64,000 bases of DNA from Arcticibacterium luteifluviistationis (GTDB lineage: Bacteria; Bacteroidota; Bacteroidia; Cytophagales; Spirosomataceae): contig NZ_CP029480.1 of assembly GCF_003258705.1 (NCBI RefSeq), positions 5,146,001-5,210,000 of the forward strand, given 5' to 3'. The first letter of the stretch is position 1. Every line of letters starts with the position of its first letter. Below are positions 53,723 through 63,419 of the stretch, one piece after another. The translations under genes and the position numbers were made by a program. The notes under the pieces are model-generated. The model worked only from the letters and a program-made list of their open reading frames with translations, searched no databases and was not told where the DNA came from.

Positions 53723-54725
53723 ATATCTTGCTTAATAATTCTTCATACTCATTCTCGGCTTTGCTTCTAGAAGTTATTCCTCCCCCACTTTTAAAAACTA
53801 AGCCTTTTGACGTTTGTTCAATGAACCTAATCATCACAGCGGAATCTAATTTTTCACCGTCAAAAACACCAAAAACACCTGTATAATAGCCTCTTTTTCC
53901 AGACTTAAAAGTGGCTTTTTCGGCTTCCTTGATAATTTCTAGCGTTTTAGGTTTGGGTGCCCCTGATATAGAACCTGCAGGTAATAGTTTGAAAACAATT
54001 TCTCCAACACGCTCTCTCCAAGAATCACCTAGCTCTCCACAAACTTCAGAGCTCACTTGTAAAAGCTCTAAACCATCTTCCTTCTTTATTCTCTCAATAT
54101 ACCTAAAACGTTCTACCCAAACTTTATGAGCCACCCGACTTATGTCATTCCTGATTAAATCTACGATGGTTGTATGTTCATATTTTTCTTTGGCATCTGC
54201 CAAAATAAGTTCTTCGGCTCCTTCAATTTCGGCATTGATAGTTCCTTTCATCGGAAAGGAAGATATTTTACCAGATTCCCTTATTTGAACAAAGGTTTCC
54301 GGTGAAAAGCATATGAATTTATCTTTTAAGAAGAGTTTATATTTGGATTTACATCGGTGAAAGAGTGCTTCTAAGGGCCAATTACTTGTGATTTTTGTTT
54401 CTGCAGTAAGGTTTGTCAAAAAGCTATTGCCTTTCTTGAGGTTAGATAAAACTTCGTCAAAAGCACTTTTGAATGTACTAAAAGCTATAGGAGTCTTTAC
54501 TATTTCAAGCTTTGGTAAGTCTTGATATGCTTTCGTGTTAAAGTTTTGGTAGCTAATAAAATTGTCATTCATGGCATAGAGAACCTCTTGGCTGTCTAAG
54601 TCATAAAGTGGAATCACCGTGGGAGCTTCCATTTCAAAATCAACAATAAAAAGAAAAGGAGTTTGGCTTTTGCCAAACTCATTCATCTTTTCTATTACGT
54701 CTTGATTTCTATTAGGCTTCTGCAT
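53706..54725 (-). CDS. pabB: Aminodeoxychorismate synthase component I
   Basis: A 339-residue chorismate-binding enzyme (anthranilate synthase I superfamily) that aminates chorismate for p-aminobenzoate. [15 protein letters not shown] (about residues 90-104), [21 protein letters not shown] (about 153-173), [35 protein letters not shown] (about 249-267) and [23 protein letters not shown] are the conserved chorismate and Mg2+-binding blocks. It is short compared with E. coli PabB because the N-terminal part is reduced. It overlaps gcvP upstream (14 nt) and pabC downstream (17 nt). The glutamine amidotransferase partner is elsewhere. Confidence 0.93.
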   Translation of the reverse strand: MQKPNRNQDVIEKMNEFGKSQTPFLFIVDFEMEAPTVIPLYDLDSQEVLYAMNDNFISYQNFNTKAYQDLPKLEIVKTPIAFSTFKSAFDEVLSNLKKGNSFLTNLTAETKITSNWPLEALFHRCKSKYKLFLKDKFICFSPETFVQIRESGKISSFPMKGTINAEIEGAEELILADAKEKYEHTTIVDLIRNDISRVAHKVWVERFRYIERIKKEDGLELLQVSSEVCGELGDSWRERVGEIVFKLLPAGSISGAPKPKTLEIIKEAEKATFKSGKRGYYTGVFGVFDGEKLDSAVMIRFIEQTSKGLVFKSGGGITSRSKAENEYEELLSKIYVPIL

Positions 54726-57618
54726 AAGCTTCTAGTGGCAAACAGCTACACACTAGATTTCTATCTCCATAGGCAGAATCAATTCTGCTTACAGATGGCC
54801 AAAATTTATTATTCTTAACATACTCTGCTGGAAAAGCTGCTTTGTTTCTAGAATAAGGTCTTTCCCAAACGTCAGCCATCACCACTTCCATAGTATGCGG
54901 TGCGTTTACTAACACATTATCATCAGATGAAGCCTCGCCTCTTTCTATCTCAGCTATTTCTGCTCTTATAGAAATGAGTGCATCACAAAATCTATCTAAC
55001 TCCTGTTTAGATTCCGACTCGGTAGGCTCTATCATTAAAGTACCCGCTACTGGAAAAGATACCGTAGGCGAATGGAATCCATAATCAATTAGTCTTTTAG
55101 CTATATCCTCTACTTCAACACCCGTTGAAGCTTTAAAAGCACGACAATCAACAATCATTTCGTGGGCACATCTTCCGTTTTTACCCGTATATAGTATAGG
55201 AAAATGTTCTTCTAAGCGAGCCTTGATGTAATTAGCATTAAGAATGGCGTATTGCGTAGCATTCTTTAAGCCTTCCCCACCCATCATCTCTATATAAGCA
55301 TAAGAAATAGGCAAAATGCTAGCACTGCCCCATGGAGCTGCCGAGATAGCATGTGTAGACCCAAAAGAATAACCACTCGAATCCGTTTCAACACTTTTTC
55401 TACCTTTCATTTGAACATGACCTGGTAAAAATGGTTCTAAATCTTTCACAACGCCAATTGGCCCCATTCCTGGGCCACCACCACCGTGAGGAATACAAAA
55501 AGTTTTATGAAGGTTAAGATGACAAACATCAGCACCAATAGTACCTGGTGAAGTCAAACCAACCTGTGCATTCATATTAGCACCGTCCATATAAACCCTA
55601 CCACCATGCTCATGAATCAAAGCACATATCTCTTTAATTCCTTCTTCAAAAACTCCATGAGTAGATGGGTACGTAACCATCAAACAAGCTAAGTTTTCAG
55701 AATGCTCTTTTGCTTTTGCTTTTAAATCTTCAATATCTATGTTTCCGTTTTCATCACAGGCAGTCACTACCACTTTCATACCAGCCATTACAGCAGACGC
55801 AGGGTTAGTACCATGAGCCGATGAAGGAATAAGGGCTATATTTCTATGAGTGTCTCCTCTGCTCTCATGAAATGCTCTTATTACCATAAGACCAGCATAT
55901 TCACCCTGAGCACCTGAGTTTGGTTGTAATGAAACAGCATCAAAACCGGTTATTTCTGCAAGCCAATCTTGAAGGTTTTTGAAAAGTTCGTGATATCCCT
56001 CCGTTTGATTTGCAGGTGCAAAAGGATGTAAGCCTCCAATTTCTGGCCATGTCACAGGAATCATTTCGGCAGTAGCATTCAATTTCATGGTACAGCTACC
56101 TAATGAAATCATAGAATGTACCAGCGATAAATCTCTGTTTTCTAAAGTTTTCAAATAACGTAACATCTCATGTTCTGTATGATGTGTATTGAAAACTTCA
56201 TTTGTCATGAAAGCCGAAGTCCTTTTTAAGCCACTTGGAATGCCTGATTCAATTTCGCCTTTAAGGCTCATCAAAACCCTATCTCCCCTAGTTTCCGCAA
56301 AAATCTCTAACAACTCACCTACGTCACTCAATGTTTTGGCTTCGTCAAAGCTTACGCAAACGGTGTCTTCATCTACATACCTTAAATTAATACCTCTGGC
56401 TTCCGCCAATTCTTTCAACTTATCTGTACCATTTACTTCTACAGAAACGGTATCAAAAAAGTCTTCATTATTAATTTTATAATCTAGGCCTTGTACTGAA
56501 TTGGCAAAAAACCTAGCCAAACCATGCACTCTTTCAGCTATTGCCTTTAAACCTTCTGAACCATGATATAAAGCATAAGCTGCAGAAAGCACCGCTAATA
56601 AGACCTGTGAAGTACAGATATTTGAAGTAGCTTTTTCTCTTCTTATATGTTGCTCTCTGGTTTGAAGTGCCATTCTATAAGCATCATTCCCCTGAGCATC
56701 TTTTGACATCCCTATAATCCTTCCAGGGATTTGTCTCTTGTAATTTTCTGTCACTGCAAAGAATGCCGCATGTGGCCCACCTAGCCCCATTGGTATACCA
56801 AACCTTTGAGCAGTACCCAAAACACAATCAGCTCCCATTTCTCCTGGAGACTTCATTAGTGCTAATGATAACAAATCTGCCGCTATGGCTACTTGTATAT
56901 TTCCAGCGTGAGCATCCTCTATAAGCTCGGTATAATCCTTTATTTCTCCGTCTTTTCCTGGGTTTTGAACCAAAACACCAAAAACTTCTTCTGAAAACTC
57001 CATTTCCTTTTCAGAAACCACTTTCACTTTCAAACCTTGAGATAAGGCTCTACCTATAACAATATCAATAGTTTGAGGAAGGCAATTTTCAGAAACCAAG
57101 AAAACATCGGCTACTTTCTTTTTCGCTCCTTTTCTATTTCCGTAAAACATAGCCATGGCTTCTCCTGCTGCCGTACCTTCATCTAATAAAGAGGCATTTG
57201 CCAATGGCATTTGTGTTAAATCACAAATAACCGTTTGAAAATTAAATAGCATTTCAAGTCTACCTTGAGCTATTTCTGCTTGATAAGGCGTGTATGCCGT
57301 ATACCATGCAGGATTTTCTAATATATTTCGCTGTATAACATTTGGTAAAACCGACTCATAATAACCCAGTCCAATAAAGGATTTGAAAACTTTGTTCTTA
57401 TCAGCAAGAATTCTAAAGTCCTTTAAAAACTGTGTTTCTGTTTTCGCTTCCGGCAAAGAAAGAGGCTTCTTTAGCCTAATGCCTGGAGGAACTGTTTCTT
57501 GGATTAGCTGGTCTATGTTTTCAACACCAACTTTATGTAGCATTTCTTCTAGGTTCTTTGACCTTTTCCCATGATGCCTATCTTCAAATTTTTCATGAGT
57601 GTTAAGACTTATTGTCAT
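54712..57618 (-). CDS. gcvP: Glycine dehydrogenase (decarboxylating), P protein
   Basis: The 968-residue P protein of the glycine cleavage system decarboxylates glycine and passes the aminomethyl group to the H protein, feeding 5,10-methylene-THF. The single long chain contains both halves. The PLP lysine is in [20 protein letters not shown] (about residue 704-723), and the start [20 protein letters not shown] is typical. [11 protein letters not shown] and [14 protein letters not shown] are intact. It leads an operon with pabB and pabC, tying glycine-derived one-carbon units to folate synthesis. The T, H and L proteins are not in the window. Confidence 0.97.
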   Translation of the reverse strand: MTISLNTHEKFEDRHHGKRSKNLEEMLHKVGVENIDQLIQETVPPGIRLKKPLSLPEAKTETQFLKDFRILADKNKVFKSFIGLGYYESVLPNVIQRNILENPAWYTAYTPYQAEIAQGRLEMLFNFQTVICDLTQMPLANASLLDEGTAAGEAMAMFYGNRKGAKKKVADVFLVSENCLPQTIDIVIGRALSQGLKVKVVSEKEMEFSEEVFGVLVQNPGKDGEIKDYTELIEDAHAGNIQVAIAADLLSLALMKSPGEMGADCVLGTAQRFGIPMGLGGPHAAFFAVTENYKRQIPGRIIGMSKDAQGNDAYRMALQTREQHIRREKATSNICTSQVLLAVLSAAYALYHGSEGLKAIAERVHGLARFFANSVQGLDYKINNEDFFDTVSVEVNGTDKLKELAEARGINLRYVDEDTVCVSFDEAKTLSDVGELLEIFAETRGDRVLMSLKGEIESGIPSGLKRTSAFMTNEVFNTHHTEHEMLRYLKTLENRDLSLVHSMISLGSCTMKLNATAEMIPVTWPEIGGLHPFAPANQTEGYHELFKNLQDWLAEITGFDAVSLQPNSGAQGEYAGLMVIRAFHESRGDTHRNIALIPSSAHGTNPASAVMAGMKVVVTACDENGNIDIEDLKAKAKEHSENLACLMVTYPSTHGVFEEGIKEICALIHEHGGRVYMDGANMNAQVGLTSPGTIGADVCHLNLHKTFCIPHGGGGPGMGPIGVVKDLEPFLPGHVQMKGRKSVETDSSGYSFGSTHAISAAPWGSASILPISYAYIEMMGGEGLKNATQYAILNANYIKARLEEHFPILYTGKNGRCAHEMIVDCRAFKASTGVEVEDIAKRLIDYGFHSPTVSFPVAGTLMIEPTESESKQELDRFCDALISIRAEIAEIERGEASSDDNVLVNAPHTMEVVMADVWERPYSRNKAAFPAEYVKNNKFWPSVSRIDSAYGDRNLVCSCLPLEAYAEA

Positions 57619-57657
57619 ACGATTTCAGTACTATATTTAAGGTATAATTCAGCGGCA

Positions 57658-57665
57658 CAAAAGTA
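57658..57665 (-). promoter_or_regulatory. Probable -7 promoter box for gcvP-pabB-pabC
   Basis: The minus strand reads TACTTTTG, matching TAnnTTTG, 40 nt upstream of the gcvP start. Confidence 0.45.
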
Positions 57666-57749
57666 CTAATAATGAATCGCTTGATAAAGCGAAACCTTTT
57701 CCCTTATTTCAGTATCATTTTTAAAACCATATCAAACATCATTTTTATA

Positions 57750-58793
57750 ATGAAAAACCCTTCTATTCTATTCATCCTTCTTTGTTTGTTGTCAGTCAAC
57801 GAAGCTATCTCGCAAGACTTCTCAAAGATTTATGCCGAAACTATCACCACCACTGACTTAAGGAAACATTTAGAGATTATAGCCTCAGACGATATGGAAG
57901 GTAGAGAAACCACAACTAAAGGGCAGTACAAAGCTGCAATCTACTTGGCAGACCAATTTGAAAATCTAGGTTTAGAAAGAATAGTAGACATGGGTGAATA
58001 TAAATCTTACTTTCAATGGTTTGATGTAGCAGTAAGTGGAAAGTCACAAAAGCTACTAGCTCCAGATGCAGAAATACCAGCAAACCATGAACGAAGAGCC
58101 TCCATGAATATCTTAGGTTTTCTTCCTGGTAAAACTAAAAAGGAAGAAGTTATTATTATTTCCGCTCATTATGACCATATAGGAATTGATAGCAATGGAG
58201 ACATTAATAATGGGGCCGATGACGATGGTAGTGGCACGGCAGCTGTTCTTGAAATTGCTGAAGCTTTTGTAAACGCAAAAAAAGACGGTCATGGTCCAGA
58301 AAGAAGCATTCTTTTCCTTTTAGTTGCTGGAGAAGAGAAAGGACTATTAGGTTCTAAGTATTATACCGATTACGCTCCTGTCATTCCTCTTCCTAATACT
58401 GTATGCGATCTCAATATTGATATGATTGGCAGAAAAGACGAACATCATGATACCGACGAATACGTTTATCTTATTGGGGCAGACAAGCTATCTAGTGATT
58501 TGGATAAAATAAGTAAGAAAGTTAATAAAAAATATATCAACTACGAGCTTGACTATACATACAACGACGAAAAAGATCCAAATCGGTTTTATTACCGTTC
58601 TGACCATTATAATTTTGCAAAAAATAATATTCCCGTAATATTCTTTTTTACGGGTGTTCATGAAGATTATCACAAACCAGGTGATGATATCGAAAAAATA
58701 ATATTCCCTAAATACTCCTACATTACTAAGCTCATATTCCATACCGCATGGGAAGTAGCGAACAGAACCGAAAGATTGAAGCTAAATCGCTAA
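57750..58793 (+). CDS. Secreted M28-family zinc metallopeptidase
   Basis: A 347-residue exported aminopeptidase-like enzyme; the ATG at 57750 opens a signal peptide (MKNPSILFILLCLLSVNEAIS), better than an ATG 26 codons upstream. The M28 ligands are visible in order: SAHYDHIG (His), NGADDDGSGTAAVLEIA (bridging Asp), VAGEEKGLLGS (catalytic and ligand Glu), NIDMIGR (Asp) and SDHYNF (His). A protease-associated insert is absent. It probably cleaves peptides in the periplasm. It is divergent from gcvP and stands alone. Confidence 0.92.
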   Translation: MKNPSILFILLCLLSVNEAISQDFSKIYAETITTTDLRKHLEIIASDDMEGRETTTKGQYKAAIYLADQFENLGLERIVDMGEYKSYFQWFDVAVSGKSQKLLAPDAEIPANHERRASMNILGFLPGKTKKEEVIIISAHYDHIGIDSNGDINNGADDDGSGTAAVLEIAEAFVNAKKDGHGPERSILFLLVAGEEKGLLGSKYYTDYAPVIPLPNTVCDLNIDMIGRKDEHHDTDEYVYLIGADKLSSDLDKISKKVNKKYINYELDYTYNDEKDPNRFYYRSDHYNFAKNNIPVIFFFTGVHEDYHKPGDDIEKIIFPKYSYITKLIFHTAWEVANRTERLKLNR

Positions 58794-59133
58794 ATCAAAC
58801 CAAAATATCACCTTTCGACAATGGTCTGTCTACTTATGCCACAAATCTAAGCTCTTCTCAATCCTGCAATTAATCAATCAAATATAAGATTATGAATAAA
58901 AAACCCCTACAATGACTTTAAACAGGCTTGACCTAAAAATCCAAGAAAATAAAGTTCTCTAAAAAAAAAGGCTTCCTAAATGTTTTAGGTTCTAAGGTAT
59001 TTTCCTTAGAATTGCCAAAGTTTTGTTAGTAATCTGACTACTTAAATCAGTTTTAGCATTCTTTCAAAACCAATTAATATTTTTTTTATAACAAACGGTT
59101 TTATTAAACCAAAACCCCAAAAATTCTAATCTA
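58794..59133. other. 340-bp leader region of exbB with two tandem hairpins
   Basis: No gene. Two back-to-back hairpins occur: CCTAAA/TTTAGG (58975-58989, 3-nt loop) and TTCTAAGG/CCTTAGAA (58990-59011, 6-nt loop), followed by 120 nt of AT-rich leader to exbB. No terminator-like T-run follows directly. I see no TAnnTTTG box in front of exbB. Confidence 0.5.
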
Positions 59134-59976
59134 ATGGAAAAAAAGACTACAGCTCCTGCGGCAAAGAAGCCCGCACCAAAAAAAGCGGCAGCACAAAAAA
59201 AAGGTGCAGGACTTAATGCAGGTATTATCATTCCAATACTATTGGTAATTGGTATTTGTATTTGGAAATTTATTCTTGGTGATGGTGCTAACTTTGATGA
59301 TCCTGAAGTAAAACATCATCCTTCTAACATGCTAGGTATTGTTTACTCTGGTGGTGTTATTGTACCTATCCTTATTACTTGTTTTTTAATTGTAGTCGTT
59401 TTCTCTATTGAGCGTTTCATCACAATCGGTAAGTCTTCTGGAAAAGGAAACTTAGACGAATTTGTTGCAAAAATTCGTTCTCAAGTAGGTGCTGGAAACT
59501 TGGCAGACGCTATCAAAGAGTGTGACAAGCAAAGTGGTACTGTAGGAAATGTTGCTAAAACTGCTCTTGCTAAGTACAATCAACTAATTGGTGAAACTCA
59601 ATTAACTAAAGACCAGAAATTAGCTGCTCTTCAGAAAGAAATCGAAGAAGCTACTTCTTTAGAGTTACCTATGCTTGAGAAAAACCTTACTATTCTTTCT
59701 ACTTTAGGTTCGGTTGCTACGCTTATTGCACTTTTAGGAACAGTACTTGGTATGATTCGTTCTTTCTTCGCTATTGGTGAAGGTGGAGGAGCTCCTGATG
59801 CTGCTGAGCTAGCTCGTGGTATTGCAGAAGCACTTATCAACACAGGTCTTGGAATTGGAACATCAGCTGTTGCGATTATCATGTACAACTTGTTTACTAG
59901 CAAAATTGACAGTCTTACATTTAAGATTGACGAAATCGGAATGAGCTTACAGCAAACTTTCTCTGCTAATAATTAA
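59134..59976 (+). CDS. exbB: ExbB/TolQ/MotA-family proton channel protein
   Basis: A 280-residue inner-membrane component of the TonB energy system. A Lys/Ala/Pro-rich cytoplasmic tail (residues 1-28) precedes a first membrane helix (about 29-47). The MotA/TolQ/ExbB proton-channel domain follows, with helices at about 70-93, 187-210 and 228-252 and the conserved FSIERFITIGKSSG and LGSVATLIALLGTVLGMIRSF. It is the first gene of exbB-exbD-exbD-tonB on the plus strand. It conducts protons to drive TonB, which powers outer-membrane receptors such as the one at 35 kb. Confidence 0.95.
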   Translation: MEKKTTAPAAKKPAPKKAAAQKKGAGLNAGIIIPILLVIGICIWKFILGDGANFDDPEVKHHPSNMLGIVYSGGVIVPILITCFLIVVVFSIERFITIGKSSGKGNLDEFVAKIRSQVGAGNLADAIKECDKQSGTVGNVAKTALAKYNQLIGETQLTKDQKLAALQKEIEEATSLELPMLEKNLTILSTLGSVATLIALLGTVLGMIRSFFAIGEGGGAPDAAELARGIAEALINTGLGIGTSAVAIIMYNLFTSKIDSLTFKIDEIGMSLQQTFSANN

Positions 59977-60037
59977 TCAACTAATTCTTTAGTTATTAAG
60001 AATAATTGTTTAACTTTAAGCATTAAAAGAAAAATAT

Positions 60038-60628
60038 ATGGCAGCTGTAAAACCAAAAAGACATGGTCCTTCAATGGACATGACTGCGATGTGTGATGTA
60101 GCGTTCTTGTTATTGACATTCTTTATCATGGCCAGTTCATTTAAGAGTGAAGAAACAGTAACAATTGATACTCCTTCATCTATATCGTTAGATTTAATCC
60201 CTGAAACGGATGCCTCTATGGTGTCTATTGACAAGGATGGCAAATACTACTTCGGCGTTGTAGACCCATCTCAAAGAGATGATTTTGCAAAGATTCTTAG
60301 TGATAAATATAATCTTGGGTTAACGAACCAGGAGATTATTGGATTCACTACGCTTTCTGAAGTCGGTGTACCAATGAAACAATTGAAGGCTTACATCAAT
60401 CTAACTGAGAAACAAAGAGAGTCTTTTGAATTAACGGGAATCCCGTTAGACTCTACGGATAATGAATTAGTTAGCTGGGTAAAAACTTTCGGTGAATCAT
60501 TCTCTGGTTCTAAGATTACGGTAAGAGGTGATGGTGCTACACCATACCCTTCTTTAAGAAATCTTTTTAAAGAATTCAGTGCGGCAGATTTGAACAAGTT
60601 TAAACTGATAACCAAAACCGAGAAATAA
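60038..60628 (+). CDS. exbD: ExbD/TolR biopolymer transporter protein, first copy
   Basis: A 196-residue protein with one N-terminal transmembrane helix (about 21-42) carrying the proton-coupling Asp (SMDMTAMCDVAFLLLTFFIM, about residues 10-29) and a periplasmic domain that is longer than in E. coli ExbD. The second exbD follows 1 nt after the stop. Two different ExbD proteins in tandem are a usual arrangement in Bacteroidota and suggest a heteromeric stator, which is inference. Confidence 0.93.
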   Translation: MAAVKPKRHGPSMDMTAMCDVAFLLLTFFIMASSFKSEETVTIDTPSSISLDLIPETDASMVSIDKDGKYYFGVVDPSQRDDFAKILSDKYNLGLTNQEIIGFTTLSEVGVPMKQLKAYINLTEKQRESFELTGIPLDSTDNELVSWVKTFGESFSGSKITVRGDGATPYPSLRNLFKEFSAADLNKFKLITKTEK

Positions 60629-60629
60629 A

Positions 60630-61187
60630 ATGGCAGAAGTACAAGTAAAAGATTCCGGCGGAGGTAAAGGTAAATCAAAAGTAAAGAAAGGTGCAGGTAA
60701 ACCAGATATGACACCGATGGTGGATTTAGGTTTCTTACTTATTACATTCTTTATTTATACTACTACCTTCAGTAAGCCGAATACAATGGTGTATAACACA
60801 CCAAAGGAGTTGCCACCAGAAGAGAGAGTAGATCAAGAAGTTGATATTAAAGTATCCAACACTATTACTATTATTCTCGGTGAAAACGACAGAATTTTCT
60901 GGTACCAAAAACCTTTAAAAGAAGTAACTGCTGATGATTTAGTAGAAACTGATTATGCTGACGATGGTATTAGAAATGCGATTCTTTTGAAAAAAGGAAA
61001 AGCACTGAGCCCAGAGAACTGGACTGTAATTATTAAACCAAGTGACGAGTCTACTTGGAAGAATTCGGTCGATATCCTGGATGAAATGGCTATTACTGAT
61101 AGTAATAAGAAAGCCGTAGTGGAATTGCAACAAGTAGAAAAGGAAGCCTATTATACCAAAATAGGTAAGCCCATACCTGCTGAATAA
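60630..61187 (+). CDS. exbD: ExbD/TolR biopolymer transporter protein, second copy
   Basis: A 185-residue paralogue of the preceding protein, with a Lys/Gly-rich cytoplasmic start, a helix at about 31-48 holding the conserved Asp (PDMTPMVDLGFLLITFFIYT), and a periplasmic domain with TPKELPPEER. The periplasmic part differs clearly from the first copy, so the two probably have distinct roles. Only 1 nt separates it from the first copy. tonB follows 18 nt after. Confidence 0.93.
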   Translation: MAEVQVKDSGGGKGKSKVKKGAGKPDMTPMVDLGFLLITFFIYTTTFSKPNTMVYNTPKELPPEERVDQEVDIKVSNTITIILGENDRIFWYQKPLKEVTADDLVETDYADDGIRNAILLKKGKALSPENWTVIIKPSDESTWKNSVDILDEMAITDSNKKAVVELQQVEKEAYYTKIGKPIPAE

Positions 61188-61205
61188 TTTTAAATTCCTT
61201 AAGAA

Positions 61206-62051
61206 ATGGATAATAATAAAAATAGCAGTCCAGCAAATTTGGATGATATAATTTTTGAGCATAGAAATAAGACTTACGGGGCTTACTTCTTGAGAAAGAA
61301 TTATTCCAAGTTTCTGACGAAAGCAGCAGTGTATGGCATTAGTTCATGTCTATTGCTTATAGGAGGTGCTTGGGGATACCAAAAATTTGTTGTTCCTAAT
61401 TTAGCACCGGAAGAAATAACCTCTGTAGAGATTGACTTATCTGCACTGGAAGAAGAACTGGAAGAAGAGGAAGAAATTGATATTCCACCTCCAGAAGAGG
61501 AGGAACCACCACCTCCGCCACCAGAGCTTAAGCAAGTTCAATTTTTACCTCCTGAGCCAAAGGCTGATGAAGAGGTGATTATTGAGACGCCTCCTCCGGA
61601 AGATAAAGATTTGGAAGACGCCATTGTATCTACACAAGATGTAGAAGGTGAAGATGTGACTGACGTATTTACGCCACCACCTCCACCACCTCCAGCTGTC
61701 ACAAAACCTGCTGGCCTTGGTAAACCAAAAGAAGAGCAAATCTTTACTGCGGTAGAGCAAAATCCTGAATTCCCTGGTGGAACTTCAGAGATGTACAAAT
61801 ACATCAACTCTAAAATAAAATACCCACCAGCAGCTCAAAGAGCTAATATCTCGGGTAGAGTATTTGTAAAGTTCGTTGTTGAAAAAGATGGTTCAATCGG
61901 TAAGATTGATGTTCTTAAAGGAATCGGTTTTGGATGTGATGAAGAAGCAGTTCGTGTAATCAAATCAATGCCAAAATGGAATCCAGGACGTCAAAATGGT
62001 AAGAATGTTCGTGTATTCTTTACTATGCCAGTATTCTACCAACTTGAGTAA
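61206..62051 (+). CDS. tonB: TonB-family energy transducer
   Basis: A 281-residue inner-membrane protein. It has a cytoplasmic start, one membrane helix (about residues 43-60, AVYGISSCLLLIGGAWGY), a Glu/Pro-rich periplasmic linker (about 78-165, with runs of Pro after Glu) and a C-terminal TonB domain (about 185-281: EFPGGTSEMYKYINSKIKYP, SGRVFVKFVVEKDGSIG, MPKWNPGRQNGKNVRVFF). It transmits the proton-motive force from ExbB/ExbD to TonB-dependent receptors. Its stop shares one base with the following small gene (TAATG). Confidence 0.94.
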   Translation: MDNNKNSSPANLDDIIFEHRNKTYGAYFLRKNYSKFLTKAAVYGISSCLLLIGGAWGYQKFVVPNLAPEEITSVEIDLSALEEELEEEEEIDIPPPEEEEPPPPPPELKQVQFLPPEPKADEEVIIETPPPEDKDLEDAIVSTQDVEGEDVTDVFTPPPPPPPAVTKPAGLGKPKEEQIFTAVEQNPEFPGGTSEMYKYINSKIKYPPAAQRANISGRVFVKFVVEKDGSIGKIDVLKGIGFGCDEEAVRVIKSMPKWNPGRQNGKNVRVFFTMPVFYQLE

Positions 62052-62269
62052 TGCTTAAAAGTAAAGACCCAAATAGACTATGGGAAATAACGAAAGTTAT
62101 TCTCCATGTCACCATGGGCTTGTTATATATCATCATTGGTATCTATATAATAGATAAACAATGGTTTATGTCAAGCCTACCTCCTAATGTTAGTTATGCT
62201 TTAGGGGCGGTGCTTATAGTTTACGGGATATTTAGAATTTACCGTATTTGGAAAAACAGGTCACTTTAA
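62051..62269 (+). CDS. Small membrane protein behind tonB
   Basis: A 72-residue protein with two hydrophobic helices (about residues 15-33 and 45-62) and a basic end (YRIWKNRSL). Coupled to tonB through a one-base stop/start overlap, it is part of the same transcript and could be a small TonB-complex accessory. I do not recognise a family. Its last codons and stop lie inside the terminator hairpin that closes the operon. Confidence 0.75.
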   Translation: MLKSKDPNRLWEITKVILHVTMGLLYIIIGIYIIDKQWFMSSLPPNVSYALGAVLIVYGIFRIYRIWKNRSL

Positions 62270-62282
62270 GTGACCTGTTTTT
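62252..62282 (+). terminator. Intrinsic terminator at the end of the exbB-tonB operon
   Basis: AAAAACAGGTCACT pairs with AGTGACCTGTTTTT around a tight loop that contains the TAA of the upstream gene; it ends in a T-run and the A-rich left side makes it work in both directions. Confidence 0.88.
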
Positions 62283-62342
62283 ATTTAAAACCATCTAAAA
62301 CCATTTTAAATAATTATCGTATCTAATTAGAAAGAAACTTTT

Positions 62343-63248
62343 ATGAAAAGTATTATCTGCATATCCGCTATAGCTCTTTTAACATCCTGTGCCCATCCAA
62401 AAGATACTGATAGGCTTTCCGTAGGAAGAGGTGAAATCACTATAGCCATAGATGAGTCATTCGAACCCATAGCAGAAGCACAAATGGCGGCCTATAACGC
62501 ACATTACCCAGACGCTAAATTCCACCCTATTTATGTTCCAGAGCAAAAAGCAGTTAATTATATGCTTAGCGACTCTGCCGACTTAATCATGATTTCTAGA
62601 GAGCTGACGCTAGAGGAACAACAATACTATGTTCAAAGAGAAAGGGAATACCACCCAGCACGCATGGCTTTGGATGCAGTGGCATTAATTACCAACAAAG
62701 AAAGTAGTCTCACAAGTATTGACATTGCCGAAATAGAAGCCATACTTAAAGGTAAAAAAAGCGACATTAAGCTTATTTTTGATAACAGTAGTTCGAGCAA
62801 TCTGAACTTAATGCTATCAAAATTTGACATTAAAGAAATAAACAAAGCAAATATTTTTGCCACAAACGGAACCCTTGAGGTTTTTGAACAAGTTGAAAAG
62901 AACAAAAACGCTATAGGTTTAATTGGATTAAACTGGATAAGTGACGAAGACGACAAAGGCTCTATGAAACTTAAAGATCAAATAAAAGTACTTGGTATTA
63001 CTAGCCCTAATTCCTCTGAACCCATTTTCCCAACTGTAAGTACTATAAAAGACCAAGAATATCCTTTCGTGAAAATAATTTATCTACACACTACCCAAAA
63101 TGGTTGGGGCGTCGCCATGGGCTTTGTTAGATTCGCCTGCACGCAAATTGGACAATTAGTAGTAGAAAAGATGGGTCTTCAGCCATATTACCTCATTCCA
63201 AAGAACTATCAGCTTACCTCAGGCAAACCTTTTACTGTGGTAGAATAA
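62343..63248 (+). CDS. PstS-like phosphate-binding-protein-fold lipoprotein
   Basis: A 301-residue lipoprotein (signal ending LLTSC, Cys 16) with a periplasmic-binding-protein fold of the PstS type: GRGEITIAIDESFEPIAEAQ (about residues 28-47), SADLIMISRELTLEEQQYY (about 78-96) and VALITNKESSLTSIDIAEIE (about 112-131). It is short for PstS and no ABC transporter genes follow. In other Bacteroidota such genes sit next to exbBD/tonB, with no known substrate. Phosphate binding is only inferred from the fold. It has its own start after the terminator. Confidence 0.83.
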   Translation: MKSIICISAIALLTSCAHPKDTDRLSVGRGEITIAIDESFEPIAEAQMAAYNAHYPDAKFHPIYVPEQKAVNYMLSDSADLIMISRELTLEEQQYYVQREREYHPARMALDAVALITNKESSLTSIDIAEIEAILKGKKSDIKLIFDNSSSSNLNLMLSKFDIKEINKANIFATNGTLEVFEQVEKNKNAIGLIGLNWISDEDDKGSMKLKDQIKVLGITSPNSSEPIFPTVSTIKDQEYPFVKIIYLHTTQNGWGVAMGFVRFACTQIGQLVVEKMGLQPYYLIPKNYQLTSGKPFTVVE

Positions 63249-63345
63249 TTACTTTTTTTATTAACAAACCGTTTACAAACCTATTATTCTTTGGAAAGTC
63301 TAACTAATACATAAAAAAAACATTAGTTTGTCGCTCGAAAGTCTT

Positions 63346-63373
63346 TTGTTTAGACGGCATTTTTATAAATTTG
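63346..63373 (+). promoter_or_regulatory. Promoter of the TPR protein gene
   Basis: TTG (63346-63348), 17 nt, TAAATTTG (63366-63373). Both Bacteroidota promoter elements are present, 46 nt before the start codon. Confidence 0.55.
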
Positions 63374-63419
63374 CAGACTTTAATTTAACAGAAATACAAA
63401 CCTTAACGTGGAAGTGAAG

